Positions 41,760 to 51,229 of a stretch of DNA of 64,000 bases are shown piece by piece (position 1 is the first letter of the stretch; every line of letters starts with the position of its first letter). The notes under the pieces are model-generated. The model saw nothing but the letters and a program-made list of their open reading frames with translations. It made no database searches and was not told the DNA's origin. The translations under genes were made by a program, and so were the position numbers. The stretch comes from Aquimarina sp042434915 (GTDB taxonomy: Bacteria > Bacteroidota > Bacteroidia > Flavobacteriales > Flavobacteriaceae), in assembly GCF_042434915.1 (NCBI RefSeq), contig NZ_CP170198.1:3410001-3474000 (forward strand). Reading direction: 5' to 3'.

Positions 41760-42925
41760 TGGCTTTTGAGTTTCTTGTACCTGTAGCAGATGAGGTAATT
41801 GCAACAAACGAGGTTAGATCAGAACAATGTTTGGGTAAACAAATGTTGATACATACCAAAGAAGATGGGGTTCCTGATTTAGAGGGTGTGCATATTGTGC
41901 TTTTAGGTGTAAGAGAACAAAGAAACAATCTGTCACAAAAAGGCAAAGTTATTGTTAATTTTGATAGTATAAGAGCTTCGTTTTACAGTTTGTTTCCAGG
42001 TAATTGGAGTCTTAATTTTGCGGATCTGGGTGATGTCTTACCAGGAGATGAAGTAAGTGATACATATTTCGTGGTACGAGAAGTTGTGTCGACACTACTA
42101 CAAAAAAATATTATTCCCTTAATAATGGGAGGAAGTCAAGACATTGTATATGCGCAGTATCGCTCCTACGATATTCTTGAGCGTATGGTAAACCTAGTCA
42201 ATGTAGATAGTCAGTTTGATATAGGTAATGCAGCAGAACCAATATCTAATAAATCGTTTGTAAGTAAAATTATAGTAGAGGAACCATATAATTTGTTTAA
42301 CTATAGTAACATAGGGTATCAAACATATTTTAATTCACAGGACGAAATTGATTTGATAGAAAAATTATATTTTGACGCATATCGCCTAGGTGAAGTAATT
42401 AATGATGTAACTATTGTAGAACCAATAATGAGAGATGCCGATATAGTGGCTATCGATTTGGGAGCCATAAGTTCAAATGCATCAGGAGCTAATATTGCCT
42501 CGCCAAACGGTTTTAATGGACGAGAAATTTGTGCTATTGCTCGTTATGCAGGAATTAGTGATAAGGTGAAGAGTTTTGGGGTGTATGAATTTCAGAATAA
42601 TCAAAACGATACAGCAAGGGCAATGCTAGTTGCGCAAATTTTTTGGTATTTTATAGAAGGCGTTAACTATCGATCCAATGAGATCAATATTAAATCTGAT
42701 AAAAACACACTTCATTATAGTGTTCCAATAGACAAAGAGGTGTTATCTTTTTATAAGAGCATTAAAACAGAAAGATGGTGGATAGAAATACCTTTTTTAT
42801 CATCTGGACATAATAAATTAGAAAGACATACGTTATTACCTTGCACATACAGCGATTATGAACGTGCTTGTAATCAGGAAATACCAGAAAGATGGTATAA
42901 AGCCAAACGAAAAAACGAAGTTTAA
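41759..42925 (+). CDS. Arginase-fold (formimidoylglutamase-like) protein with lost metal ligands
   Basis: A 388-residue ureohydrolase-fold protein, usually annotated as formimidoylglutamase. Comparison with arginase shows that three of six Mn ligands are changed: GGDHS has become GGSQD (124-128), VDAHxD has become VDSQFD (149-154, His replaced by Gln152), and the SxDxDxxDP strand is AIDLGAISS (231-239, second Asp replaced by Gly235). It is therefore probably not a working ureohydrolase. It is coupled to topA by a one-base overlap and precedes gldK; there are no histidine-degradation genes around. The same placement before gldK is, to my knowledge, common in flavobacteria, which suggests a role tied to gliding/type IX secretion or a structural use of the fold. 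Confidence 0.85.
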   Translation: MAFEFLVPVADEVIATNEVRSEQCLGKQMLIHTKEDGVPDLEGVHIVLLGVREQRNNLSQKGKVIVNFDSIRASFYSLFPGNWSLNFADLGDVLPGDEVSDTYFVVREVVSTLLQKNIIPLIMGGSQDIVYAQYRSYDILERMVNLVNVDSQFDIGNAAEPISNKSFVSKIIVEEPYNLFNYSNIGYQTYFNSQDEIDLIEKLYFDAYRLGEVINDVTIVEPIMRDADIVAIDLGAISSNASGANIASPNGFNGREICAIARYAGISDKVKSFGVYEFQNNQNDTARAMLVAQIFWYFIEGVNYRSNEINIKSDKNTLHYSVPIDKEVLSFYKSIKTERWWIEIPFLSSGHNKLERHTLLPCTYSDYERACNQEIPERWYKAKRKNEV

Positions 42926-43035
42926 ATTATTTAACAAGGTAGATTTGAGGTTTTTTACAAAAAAAATTGTTTTTGTGGAAATAAATAAATAGGTTTACCA
43001 CCTTGAATCTTGAAGATCTTAACCTAAAACATGTT

Positions 43036-44406
43036 ATGAAGAAATTTGTATCGCTCTTTGCTATTTTAGCAATGCTCTACAGTTGTGGTGGTGGAAACCG
43101 CGGAGAATTGACTGGAGTGCAGGGTAAAAAATGGCATCCGCAAAAACCCTATGGTATGACCCTCATCCCCGGAGGATCGTTCATTATGGGTAAATCAGAT
43201 GATGATAAGGCGGCATTGTCAAATGCCCCAACGAAAACAGTAACTGTGCGTTCTTTTTATATGGACGAGACAGAGGTTACAAACAGTGAGTATAGACAGT
43301 TCGTACAATGGGTACGTGACTCTACCATTAGAATGCGTTTAGCAATAATGGCAGACGACTTAGGTAAAGCACCTGGTGATGACGGTATTGGAGAATACGC
43401 GTTTTTGGATGCTGATACCGAAAATATGACTGTTTATGAAAAGTATGTGTACGACAATTATAGCGGAACAGGTGAAACTGGATACGAAGGTCGTAGATTG
43501 AATAAAGACATTGACATCGAATGGGATGTTGAAGATTATCCAGATGAATTTTATGCTGAAGTTATGGACACGATGTATATTCCATTAGAGGAATCATACA
43601 ATGGTAGACGTACGCTTGATGTAAGTAAGTTCAAATTTCGCTTTACTTGGATGGATATTCAAGCTGCAGCGCGTGCAAAAAAAGGAAGAAGAAAAGATTT
43701 TGTTAAAGAAGAGGTTATAGAGGTTTATCCAGATACAACAGTGTGGATTAAAGATTTTAATTATTCTTACAATGAACCAATGCACAATGACTATTTCTGG
43801 CATAGTGCATATGATGATTATCCAGTAGTAGGAGTGTCATGGGAACAGGCGAAAGCATTCTGTACATGGAGAACCATAGAGAAAAACTCTTTTCAGAAAA
43901 AGAAAAATAAAGAATTGGTTAACTATTTTAGACTTCCAACAGAAGCAGAGTGGGAATACGCTGCTCGTGGAGGGTTAGAATCTACGACATACCCTTGGGG
44001 TGGACCTTATGCCATGAATGACAGAGGTTGTTTTTTGGCTAACTTTAAGCCACTTAGAGGGAATTATGCTGCCGATAACTTTTTATATACGGTAGAGGCA
44101 AAAACTTTTGACCCAAATGATTATAACTTATATAATATGGCGGGTAATGTGTCAGAATGGGTGCAGTCATCTTATGACCCTGCATCTTATGAGTATGTTT
44201 CGTCAATGAACCCTAATGTTAATGACGATCAAAACAAGCGTAAAGTCGTGCGTGGAGGATCTTGGAAAGATGTTGCTTATTTCCTACAGGTAAGTACTAG
44301 AGATTACGAATACGCAGATTCTGCAAGGAGTTATATCGGCTTCAGAACTGTTCAGGACTATATGGGAACTGAATCAACTGGAGAAGAAAATACTCAAAAT
44401 AAATAG
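43036..44406 (+). CDS. gldK: Gliding motility/type IX secretion lipoprotein GldK
   Basis: A 456-residue outer-membrane lipoprotein starting at the ATG at 43036 (the frame opens earlier at a TTG, less likely), with lipobox LAMLYSC (Cys17). The body is a formylglycine-generating-enzyme (SUMF1) fold: PGGSFIMGKSDDD, DETEVTNSEYRQFV, GVSWEQAKAFCTWR, LPTEAEWEYAARGG, NVSEWVQSSYD and RGGSWKD with the closing IGFR. It is a structural homologue, not an active enzyme. GldK forms the periplasmic ring of the type IX machine with GldN (PorK/PorN). First gene of the gldKLMN operon. Confidence 0.96.
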   Translation: MKKFVSLFAILAMLYSCGGGNRGELTGVQGKKWHPQKPYGMTLIPGGSFIMGKSDDDKAALSNAPTKTVTVRSFYMDETEVTNSEYRQFVQWVRDSTIRMRLAIMADDLGKAPGDDGIGEYAFLDADTENMTVYEKYVYDNYSGTGETGYEGRRLNKDIDIEWDVEDYPDEFYAEVMDTMYIPLEESYNGRRTLDVSKFKFRFTWMDIQAAARAKKGRRKDFVKEEVIEVYPDTTVWIKDFNYSYNEPMHNDYFWHSAYDDYPVVGVSWEQAKAFCTWRTIEKNSFQKKKNKELVNYFRLPTEAEWEYAARGGLESTTYPWGGPYAMNDRGCFLANFKPLRGNYAADNFLYTVEAKTFDPNDYNLYNMAGNVSEWVQSSYDPASYEYVSSMNPNVNDDQNKRKVVRGGSWKDVAYFLQVSTRDYEYADSARSYIGFRTVQDYMGTESTGEENTQNK

Positions 44407-44490
44407 AAAGTCCCAAAATTATCTATCAACTTAATTACTAACCCTTTTTTAAATTATTACATTCTTTAAAGAAAATTAAACAATTTTATT

Positions 44491-45123
44491 ATGGCAAATT
44501 CAAAAGCAAGCAAAAAGTTAATGAACATGGTATACGGTCTGGGAGCAGCCGTTGTAATTTTAGGTGCGCTATTTAAAATTATGCACTGGCCTGGAGGTAA
44601 TGCAATGCTTATTGCAGGTCTTGTTACCGAAGCACTTGTATTTACAATCTCAGCATTCGAACCTGTTGATGATGAGTTAGATTGGTCTTTAGTATACCCA
44701 GAATTAGCAGGTGGTGCTAGTGGTGGAAAAAGAGATAAGAAAGACACGACTCCTGACGGTTTATTATCTAAAAAATTAGATGATATGCTTAAAGAAGCTA
44801 GAGTTGATTCTAACCTTATGAGTAGTTTAAGCGAAAGTATTAGAAACTTTGAAGGAGCTGCAAAAGGTATTTCTCCAACGGTAGATTCAATTCAAGGTCA
44901 GAAAAAGTACAGCGAAGAAATGTCTAAAGCTGCAGCTCAAATGGAATCTTTGAACAGTTTATACAAAGTTCAATTAGAATCTTCTGCACGTCAGGCTGAA
45001 GCAAATCAAGCGATCGCAGATAATGCTTCAAAACTTAAAGATCAAATGGAAAGTCTAGCTAGTAATCTATCTTCTCTTAATGGAGTTTATGGTGGTATGT
45101 TAAGTGCTATGAGTAAAAAATAA
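44491..45123 (+). CDS. gldL: Gliding motility/type IX secretion inner-membrane motor protein GldL
   Basis: A 210-residue protein with two N-terminal membrane helices (about 12-30 and 36-57) and a long helical, coiled-coil cytosolic tail (MEKAAAQMESLNS-like heptads around 140-200). Conserved charged residues inside the membrane are Lys29 and Glu47 (VTEALVF); the matching Glu in F. johnsoniae is needed for proton-driven rotation. GldL pentamers around a GldM dimer form the motor that powers both secretion and gliding. It follows gldK by about 85 bases. Confidence 0.96.
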   Translation: MANSKASKKLMNMVYGLGAAVVILGALFKIMHWPGGNAMLIAGLVTEALVFTISAFEPVDDELDWSLVYPELAGGASGGKRDKKDTTPDGLLSKKLDDMLKEARVDSNLMSSLSESIRNFEGAAKGISPTVDSIQGQKKYSEEMSKAAAQMESLNSLYKVQLESSARQAEANQAIADNASKLKDQMESLASNLSSLNGVYGGMLSAMSKK

Positions 45124-45180
45124 GACTTACAGCATATTTAACAAAACTAAAATAATAACTACCAAAATTTAATAAGAGTT

Positions 45181-46725
45181 ATGGCAGGAGGAAAATTATC
45201 CCCAAGGCAGAAGATGGTAAACCTGATGTATCTGGTTTTCATCTCAATGTTGGCATTAAACATGTCAAAAGAGGTATTAGCGGCATTTGGTTTGATGAAT
45301 GAAAAATTAGTAGAATCAAACGAAACCACTACAGCACGTAACAATGCGTTTATGGCTGGATTAGTAGAAAAAGTTTCTGAACAACCAGCAAAATATACTC
45401 CACTTAAGGAGAAAGCTGACGATGTAAGTAAATTTTCAAACGAATTAAATACTTATATCGCAAATATTAAAAATACCATCACCAAAGATCTTTCAGATAA
45501 GAAAGATTATGTAACGATGGATAAATCTAATACGTTAGATGAAATTTTCTTTAAAGGTGGTGTAGTTACTGCTGCTGGAAAAGAATTTATCAAAAAAATT
45601 GACGATTATCGTAAAGGTGTAACAGGGGTTATTTCTGAGAAATATCCAAACATTGCAGCAGATGTTGAAAAGACGTTTGCAACCCAACCTGTAACCAATC
45701 GTGATGGTCAAAAAATTGATTGGTTGAAGTATAACTATGAGGGATATCCTTTGGTTGCTTCAATCACAAAGTTTACGCAATTACAATCAGATGTTAAGAC
45801 TGCCGAAAGTAAAGTGCTTTCTGCAATGCTATCTGGGCAATTAGAATCTGAAGTTTCTTTATCAAACTTTGAAGCGATTGTAGTTCCAGACAAAACTGCG
45901 TTCTTTAGTGGTGAGCCTTTCAAAGGTAGAATTATCTTAGGTAAAAAAGATAAAACCCTTAAAGCACACAAAGTAATTGTAAATGGAAAGGAATTGGATT
46001 CAGAATCTATGCAAGAAGGTCAAACTATGCTTGACTTCCCTGCAGGTAATGTTGGAGAACAGGACATTAAAGGAGAGTTTCAGTTTAAAGAAGGTGATTC
46101 AATTGTAACCATTCCTATCGAAAGTTCTTATGCAGTAATACCAAAACCAAATTCAGCAGTAATTTCTGCAGATAAAATGAACGTTGTTTATCGTGGTGTT
46201 AATAACCCTATGACAATTTCTATCCCTGGTGTACCTTCAGTAAATGCACAGGCTCCTGGACTTAAAAAAGCTGGTGGAGCAGGTAAGTATATGATGAATG
46301 TTACGGCAGTAAGAGCTAGAGAGGTTAGTATCAAAGTTTCAGGTAAATTACCAAACGGTGCTACTGTTAGTGATAGTAAGAAATTCAGAATTAAGGATAT
46401 TCCAAGACCAGTAGGTACAGTTCGTGGTGAAGATGGATCTATCAAAATGGCAAAGAATGCTTTAGAAATTGCATCTATCGGCGCTATTTTACCAGATTTT
46501 GATTTCGATATCAAACTTAAGGTTAAAGGATTTAAATTTAAAGTAGAAGGTCAGCCAACAGTAAGCATTAGTGGTGGTAGACTTAATTCTAAGGCAAAAG
46601 CTGTGCTAAGAAAAGCAAAGAGAGGGTCAACTGTTCAAATTATAGATATCAATGCTAGTTTAGCGACTAATGGTAGCTATAAGTTGAAAAAGATTTCTCC
46701 AGTTATTGTCGAGTTGACAAACTAA
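45181..46725 (+). CDS. gldM: Gliding motility/type IX secretion protein GldM
   Basis: A 514-residue protein with one N-terminal transmembrane helix (LMYLVFISMLALNMSKEVLAAF, about 15-35) and a long periplasmic part of four domains, D1 helical and D2-D4 Ig-like (VVPDKTAFFSGEPFKGRI; VISADKMNVVYRGVNNPMTI; FDFDIKLKVKGFKFKVEG). It inserts into the GldL ring and transmits energy across the periplasm to the GldK/GldN ring. Length is the same as in F. johnsoniae within a residue or so. It is 57 bases downstream of gldL. Confidence 0.97.
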   Translation: MAGGKLSPRQKMVNLMYLVFISMLALNMSKEVLAAFGLMNEKLVESNETTTARNNAFMAGLVEKVSEQPAKYTPLKEKADDVSKFSNELNTYIANIKNTITKDLSDKKDYVTMDKSNTLDEIFFKGGVVTAAGKEFIKKIDDYRKGVTGVISEKYPNIAADVEKTFATQPVTNRDGQKIDWLKYNYEGYPLVASITKFTQLQSDVKTAESKVLSAMLSGQLESEVSLSNFEAIVVPDKTAFFSGEPFKGRIILGKKDKTLKAHKVIVNGKELDSESMQEGQTMLDFPAGNVGEQDIKGEFQFKEGDSIVTIPIESSYAVIPKPNSAVISADKMNVVYRGVNNPMTISIPGVPSVNAQAPGLKKAGGAGKYMMNVTAVRAREVSIKVSGKLPNGATVSDSKKFRIKDIPRPVGTVRGEDGSIKMAKNALEIASIGAILPDFDFDIKLKVKGFKFKVEGQPTVSISGGRLNSKAKAVLRKAKRGSTVQIIDINASLATNGSYKLKKISPVIVELTN

Positions 46726-46740
46726 TAAAAAATAATGATT

Positions 46741-47631
46741 ATGAATTTGAGAAATTTTCTAGTTACCGTTTTAGGTCTTTTCATTACATCATTTTCTTTT
46801 GGTCAGGCTAATATTTTGAATGCCAATGATCCAGATGATATAGGAAAAAAGACACAGGAGCAAATCTTAAATGATAATGATCGTCCTTTAGAGTACGGTT
46901 ATGTAGATGAGCGAGATGTTTTATGGGCTAAGACTACTTGGGAAGTAATCGATCTTGATGAGCGAATTAATTTTCCTTTGTATTACCCAATAGATACTAA
47001 TAATATTGGTGCGAGTCGTCGTTCTTTATACGATGTGCTTATGACTAATGTGAAAAACGGTAAAATTAAGAATATATACTCAGATTCATATTTTACAGAG
47101 ACACGTACCATTGAGGATTTGAGTTCTACTTTATCAAGAATTGATACAACGGATCTTGGTTTTGAGCAATATAATGCTGGTGAAACCGTAGACCCTCAAT
47201 ACATTAATAAAAGAGAAATAGCTTCTGCAGATGTTTCAGAATATCGCATAAGAGGATACTATTATTTTGATAAAAGACAAGGTGAGTTACGCTATAGATT
47301 ATTAGGTATAGCTCCTGTAGCTCCCGATGTTAACTTTATCGATGATGATGAACCAGATATGGTACCATTATTTTGGATATGGTATCCAGATGCAAGAGAG
47401 ATTTTGCATAATGCCAAAGCTTTTAATCGTAAAAATACTTCGATGCCTTTTACATATGATCATATTTTAAATGCTAGACGTTTTAATAGTATGATTTATA
47501 AAGAAGATAACATTCAAGGTGACCGTGCGATTAAGGATTATGTAGTAGATAACGCTTTAATGCAATTACTAGAAAGTGAAAGGATTAAAGAAGGTATCCG
47601 TAATTTTGAAATGGATATGTGGAGTTATTAA
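46741..47631 (+). CDS. gldN: Gliding motility/type IX secretion protein GldN
   Basis: Starting at the ATG at 46741 (an ATG two codons earlier is possible), a 296-residue periplasmic protein with signal peptide MNLRNFLVTVLGLFITSFSFGQ. The GldN/PorN domain follows, with VDERDVLWAKTTWEVIDLDERINFPLYYP, FWIWYPDAREILHNAKAFNRKN and TYDHILNARRFNSMIYKE. It pairs with GldK to form the ring beneath the outer membrane. Its transcript ends at a clear terminator, which closes the gldKLMN operon. Confidence 0.97.
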   Translation: MNLRNFLVTVLGLFITSFSFGQANILNANDPDDIGKKTQEQILNDNDRPLEYGYVDERDVLWAKTTWEVIDLDERINFPLYYPIDTNNIGASRRSLYDVLMTNVKNGKIKNIYSDSYFTETRTIEDLSSTLSRIDTTDLGFEQYNAGETVDPQYINKREIASADVSEYRIRGYYYFDKRQGELRYRLLGIAPVAPDVNFIDDDEPDMVPLFWIWYPDAREILHNAKAFNRKNTSMPFTYDHILNARRFNSMIYKEDNIQGDRAIKDYVVDNALMQLLESERIKEGIRNFEMDMWSY

Positions 47632-47655
47632 TTCTATCTCGTGTATAATATTGGT

Positions 47656-47684
47656 AAAACCCTCAATCTCGTATTGGGGGTTTT
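47656..47684 (+). terminator. Terminator of the gldKLMN operon
   Basis: A stem AAAACCCTCAAT / ATTGGGGGTTTT (one G-T pair) with a five-base loop CTCGT, followed by a T-rich stretch. It lies 24 bases after gldN. Confidence 0.87.
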
Positions 47685-47686
47685 CT

Positions 47687-47694
47687 TATTTTTG
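47687..47694 (+). promoter_or_regulatory. Possible -7 element before the FAD oxidoreductase
   Basis: TATTTTTG matches TAnnTTTG and ends five bases before the ATG at 47700, just after the gldN terminator. No TTG at the usual distance, partly because the terminator hairpin occupies that place. A nearly leaderless mRNA is implied if it is used. Confidence 0.4.
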
Positions 47695-47699
47695 AAGCT

Positions 47700-48737
47700 A
47701 TGTTAGATTATATTATTGTTGGATTTGGTCTCTCTGGATTAGCTTTTGCCGAACAACTGGTAGAAGAAGGTAAAACATTTGTTGTGTATGAAAATTACTC
47801 TCAAAGATCCTCGCGGGTTGCAGGAGGTTTATTTAATCCAGTAGTGCTAAAACGCTTTACGCTCGCTTGGGATGCATTTGAGCATATGAAAACAGCCATC
47901 CCTTATTACAGAAAATTAGAAGATAAACTTCATTTTAAAATAGTTTACGATCTTCCAATTTTACGTAGGTTTACTACTATAGAAGAACAAAATCAGTGGT
48001 TTGAAGCGTGTGATAAACCAATACTTTCCGCTTTCATGTCTCCAAACCTTGTAAAAAATACAAACTCTTCCTTACAAGTTCCATTTCAATACGGTTGTGT
48101 TAGACAAACTGGAAGAATTGCTATCAATCAACTCTTAGAGACGTATCTAGCAGATCTGGAAAATAAAGCCTTATTGCACCAGGAATCGTTTGATCATACG
48201 GCATTAGAAATTAATGAATTTGGGGTGTCGTACAAGACTATGAAAGCCAAACATGTAGTTTTTGCAGAAGGTTTTGGCGTACATGATAATCCGTTTTTTA
48301 ACCATCTACCGATTCTGGGTAACAAAGGTGAGTATCTTATTATTGAATCAGAAGAATTAAAGCTCAATCTAGCTGTTAAGGCAGCTATTTTTATCATTCC
48401 CTTAGGAAATAATTTATATAAGGTAGGAGCCACTTACAATGCTATGGACAAGACTAGTAATATAACTTTGGCCTCCAGAAAAGAGATTGAGAAAAAACTA
48501 GCAATATTTGTTAGATGCAAATACAAAGTAATTGATCAGGTAGCAGGTATCAGACCCACAGTAAAAGATCGTAAACCTATTATTGGGACGCATCCTGTAT
48601 ATCCATCTTTGCATATCTTAAATGGATTGGGTAGCAGAGGTATCTTAACCAGCCCCTCTGTTGCAAGATCTTTATATCGTGCTATCGAATATAAGGATCA
48701 AATAGATCCTTTGCTATCATTAGAGCGATTTAACTAG
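47700..48737 (+). CDS. FAD-dependent oxidoreductase (DAO family)
   Basis: A 345-residue D-amino-acid-oxidase-type flavoprotein. The Rossmann motif is YIIVGFGLSGLAFAEQL near the N-terminus, the substrate-side strands include ILGNKGEYLIIES and GATYN, and the C-terminal FAD contact is AGIRPTVKDRKPIIG...LNGLGSRGILTSPSVA. Relatives oxidise amino acids or modified amines; one branch is MnmC-like, but no methyltransferase domain is present. The gene regularly follows gldN in flavobacteria, without a proven part in gliding. It converges with the DUF983 gene with no gap at all (48737/48738). Confidence 0.88.
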   Translation: MLDYIIVGFGLSGLAFAEQLVEEGKTFVVYENYSQRSSRVAGGLFNPVVLKRFTLAWDAFEHMKTAIPYYRKLEDKLHFKIVYDLPILRRFTTIEEQNQWFEACDKPILSAFMSPNLVKNTNSSLQVPFQYGCVRQTGRIAINQLLETYLADLENKALLHQESFDHTALEINEFGVSYKTMKAKHVVFAEGFGVHDNPFFNHLPILGNKGEYLIIESEELKLNLAVKAAIFIIPLGNNLYKVGATYNAMDKTSNITLASRKEIEKKLAIFVRCKYKVIDQVAGIRPTVKDRKPIIGTHPVYPSLHILNGLGSRGILTSPSVARSLYRAIEYKDQIDPLLSLERFN

Positions 48738-49124
48738 TCAAGATTGGGATTGATTTTTGTTGTAATGCATGAAAAAATTAATCCAAATATTACGAGCTAA
48801 ACGCATGATAATTGGCATAAAAACTATCATGGTAATTGTAATAACAAAAAAGGTGCTAAGTAAATTTAATTTCAATAATAAATTTGCAATGACAAAAGCA
48901 GCAACAGCAAAAGCAATTCCTACAGGATAACTAACATACATAGCGCCATAAAAGAAAGATGGCTCTATTTTGTATTTGGTTCCGCAATGAGAACAACGTT
49001 CTTGCATTTTAAGTGTTTTGCTTAATTTGTAAGGATTAGATTCCTTGTACATAAGCTCTTGTTGACACACAGGGCAGGTTCCTGTGAGTATGCTATATAA
49101 TTTAGTTCCTCTTAAGAAATTCAT
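48738..49124 (-). CDS. DUF983 zinc-ribbon membrane protein
   Basis: A 128-residue protein with an N-terminal zinc ribbon (Cys17-x2-Cys20, Cys44-x2-Cys47), the FFYGAMYVSYPVGIA motif and two membrane helices (about 58-80 and 85-110). DUF983 proteins have no firm function; some lie near cytochrome oxidase genes, which is not so here. The gene is alone on the minus strand between the FAD enzyme and the ABC-F gene, and its stop abuts that of the FAD enzyme. Confidence 0.87.
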   Translation of the reverse strand: MNFLRGTKLYSILTGTCPVCQQELMYKESNPYKLSKTLKMQERCSHCGTKYKIEPSFFYGAMYVSYPVGIAFAVAAFVIANLLLKLNLLSTFFVITITMIVFMPIIMRLARNIWINFFMHYNKNQSQS

Positions 49125-49181
49125 AGATCCTTTTATTGTATCACAAATTTAAGCATCTTTGCACAAAATTGTAAGAAGCTG

Positions 49182-51098
49182 ATGTTAAACATACACAACT
49201 TATCCATATCGTTTGGAGGCGAATATCTTTTTGAAGAAATTAGTTTTAGATTAAATGCAGGAGACCGCGTGGGACTCGTTGGGAAAAATGGAGCTGGCAA
49301 ATCAACAATGCTTCGTATTCTCTCAAAAGAACAAGAATCTGATTCTGGCCAATTGGCTATGGACAAAGACGTTAAAATTGGTTTTCTTAAACAAGACATT
49401 GATTTTGTCGAAGGTAGAACGGTTTTACAAGAATCATACGAAGCGTTTATAGAAATCAAAACTATTGAACGAGAAATTGATTCGATCAATAAACAATTAG
49501 CTGAGCGTACTGATTATGAAAGCGAGGGTTATACACAACTTATTACAGATCTAAGTGATCATACCCATCATTATGAGATTCTTGGAGGATATAACTACCA
49601 AGGAGAAACAGAGCGAGTGCTGTTAGGGCTGGGTTTCCAAGCAGAGGATTTTGATCGTTTAACAGATACATTCTCCGGAGGTTGGAGAATGCGTATTGAA
49701 CTAGCAAAATTACTCTTGCAAAATAATGATATTTTACTTCTCGATGAGCCTACAAACCATTTGGATATAGAATCGATAATTTGGTTAGAAAATTTTTTAA
49801 AGGGATATGCTGGCGTCGTAGTGATTGTTTCTCACGATAAAATGTTCTTGGATAATGTTACCAATCGAACCATAGAAATTTCTTTGGGACGCATTTACGA
49901 TTATAACAAGCCGTATTCTAAATATCTAATATTACGTGAAGAGTTACGTGAGCAACAATTAGCAACTCAAAAAAACCAATCCAAACAGATTGAGCAGACT
50001 GAAAAGCTTATAGAAAAGTTTAGAGCAAAGGCTTCTAAAGCTTCAATGGCACAATCACTAATCAAGAAATTAGATAAAATTGAGCGTATCGAGGTAGACG
50101 AGGATGATAATGCTGTTATGAATGTACGTTTTCCCGTAAGTGTCCAACCAGGTAAAGTGGTCATAGAAGCTAATGGAGTATCCAAAAATTATGGTGAAAA
50201 AGAAATATTAAAAGATATCAATCTTTTAGTTGAACGAGGATCTAAAATCGCTTTTGTAGGTCAAAATGGACAGGGTAAATCTACCTTAGCCAAAATTATC
50301 ATTGATGAACTTAAATATGAGGGAGAACTCAAACTGGGACACAATGTGCAGATAGGTTATTTTGCTCAAAATCAATCCGAATATTTGGACGGTGAAATTA
50401 CGATTTTAGAAACTATGGTCAATGCTGCTAATGAAAAAACTAGAAGTAGAGTCCGTGATATGTTAGGGTCGTTCTTGTTTAGAGGAGACGAGGTTGATAA
50501 AAAGGTAAAGGTATTATCAGGAGGAGAGCGCAATCGTTTAGCTCTTTGTAAAATGCTTCTAGAGCCCTTTAACGTATTAGTAATGGATGAGCCTACGAAT
50601 CATCTAGATATCAAATCAAAAAATGTTTTAAAAGAAGCTTTGCGTAGTTTTGAAGGCACATTGATACTTGTGTCACATGATAGAGATTTTTTACAAGGGA
50701 TAACCAACACAGTATATGAATTTAAAGACAGAAAAATCAAAGAATACCTTGGTGATATAGATTTTTACTTAGAACAACGCAAGGTAGCAGACATGCGTGA
50801 AATCGAGAAAAAGGATAAGCAAGCTAAAACTGTTTCTGTAACCAAAGTTGATGCCAAACAATCGTACGAAGATCAAAAAAGAATAAAATCGCTTAATAAC
50901 AAATTAAGTAATGTGGAGTCAAAAATAAACGTACTTGAACGCGAAATAAAAACTATAGATAAAGCATTAGAGTCAGACTACGATAAAACAGTTGCAAGTC
51001 CAAACTTTTTTGAAAATTATCAAAAGAAGAAGGATCGACTTCAACACTTAATGAAAGAATGGGAAACAGTGCAAGAATCAATTGAAGCTTTAGATTAG
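49182..51098 (+). CDS. ABC-F family ATPase (Uup/EttA-like)
   Basis: A 638-residue protein with two ABC domains and no membrane part. Each half has Walker A (GKNGAGKST near 36-44; GQNGQGKST near 362-370), the signature (FSGGWRMRIELAKLL; LSGGERNRLALCKMLL) and Walker B (LLDEPTNHLD; VMDEPTNHLD). The linker (about 240-320) is the ribosome-contacting P-site tRNA-interaction motif, and the C-terminus has a coiled coil (LNNKLSNVESKINVLEREI) as in Uup. ABC-F proteins act on ribosomes or, for Uup, also in DNA-structure maintenance. A resistance function is not indicated. Confidence 0.94.
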   Translation: MLNIHNLSISFGGEYLFEEISFRLNAGDRVGLVGKNGAGKSTMLRILSKEQESDSGQLAMDKDVKIGFLKQDIDFVEGRTVLQESYEAFIEIKTIEREIDSINKQLAERTDYESEGYTQLITDLSDHTHHYEILGGYNYQGETERVLLGLGFQAEDFDRLTDTFSGGWRMRIELAKLLLQNNDILLLDEPTNHLDIESIIWLENFLKGYAGVVVIVSHDKMFLDNVTNRTIEISLGRIYDYNKPYSKYLILREELREQQLATQKNQSKQIEQTEKLIEKFRAKASKASMAQSLIKKLDKIERIEVDEDDNAVMNVRFPVSVQPGKVVIEANGVSKNYGEKEILKDINLLVERGSKIAFVGQNGQGKSTLAKIIIDELKYEGELKLGHNVQIGYFAQNQSEYLDGEITILETMVNAANEKTRSRVRDMLGSFLFRGDEVDKKVKVLSGGERNRLALCKMLLEPFNVLVMDEPTNHLDIKSKNVLKEALRSFEGTLILVSHDRDFLQGITNTVYEFKDRKIKEYLGDIDFYLEQRKVADMREIEKKDKQAKTVSVTKVDAKQSYEDQKRIKSLNNKLSNVESKINVLEREIKTIDKALESDYDKTVASPNFFENYQKKKDRLQHLMKEWETVQESIEALD

Positions 51099-51229
51099 TT
51101 ATCCCTAATAAAAGCAAGGATATATTCGACGAATAGCACGTATTTTTATGACTTCTTTAACGGCACTACCGCTACCGTGTTAATAGTTTTGTAAAAAAAT
51201 TTCAGCAAACCTGAAATGTATTACCTACT

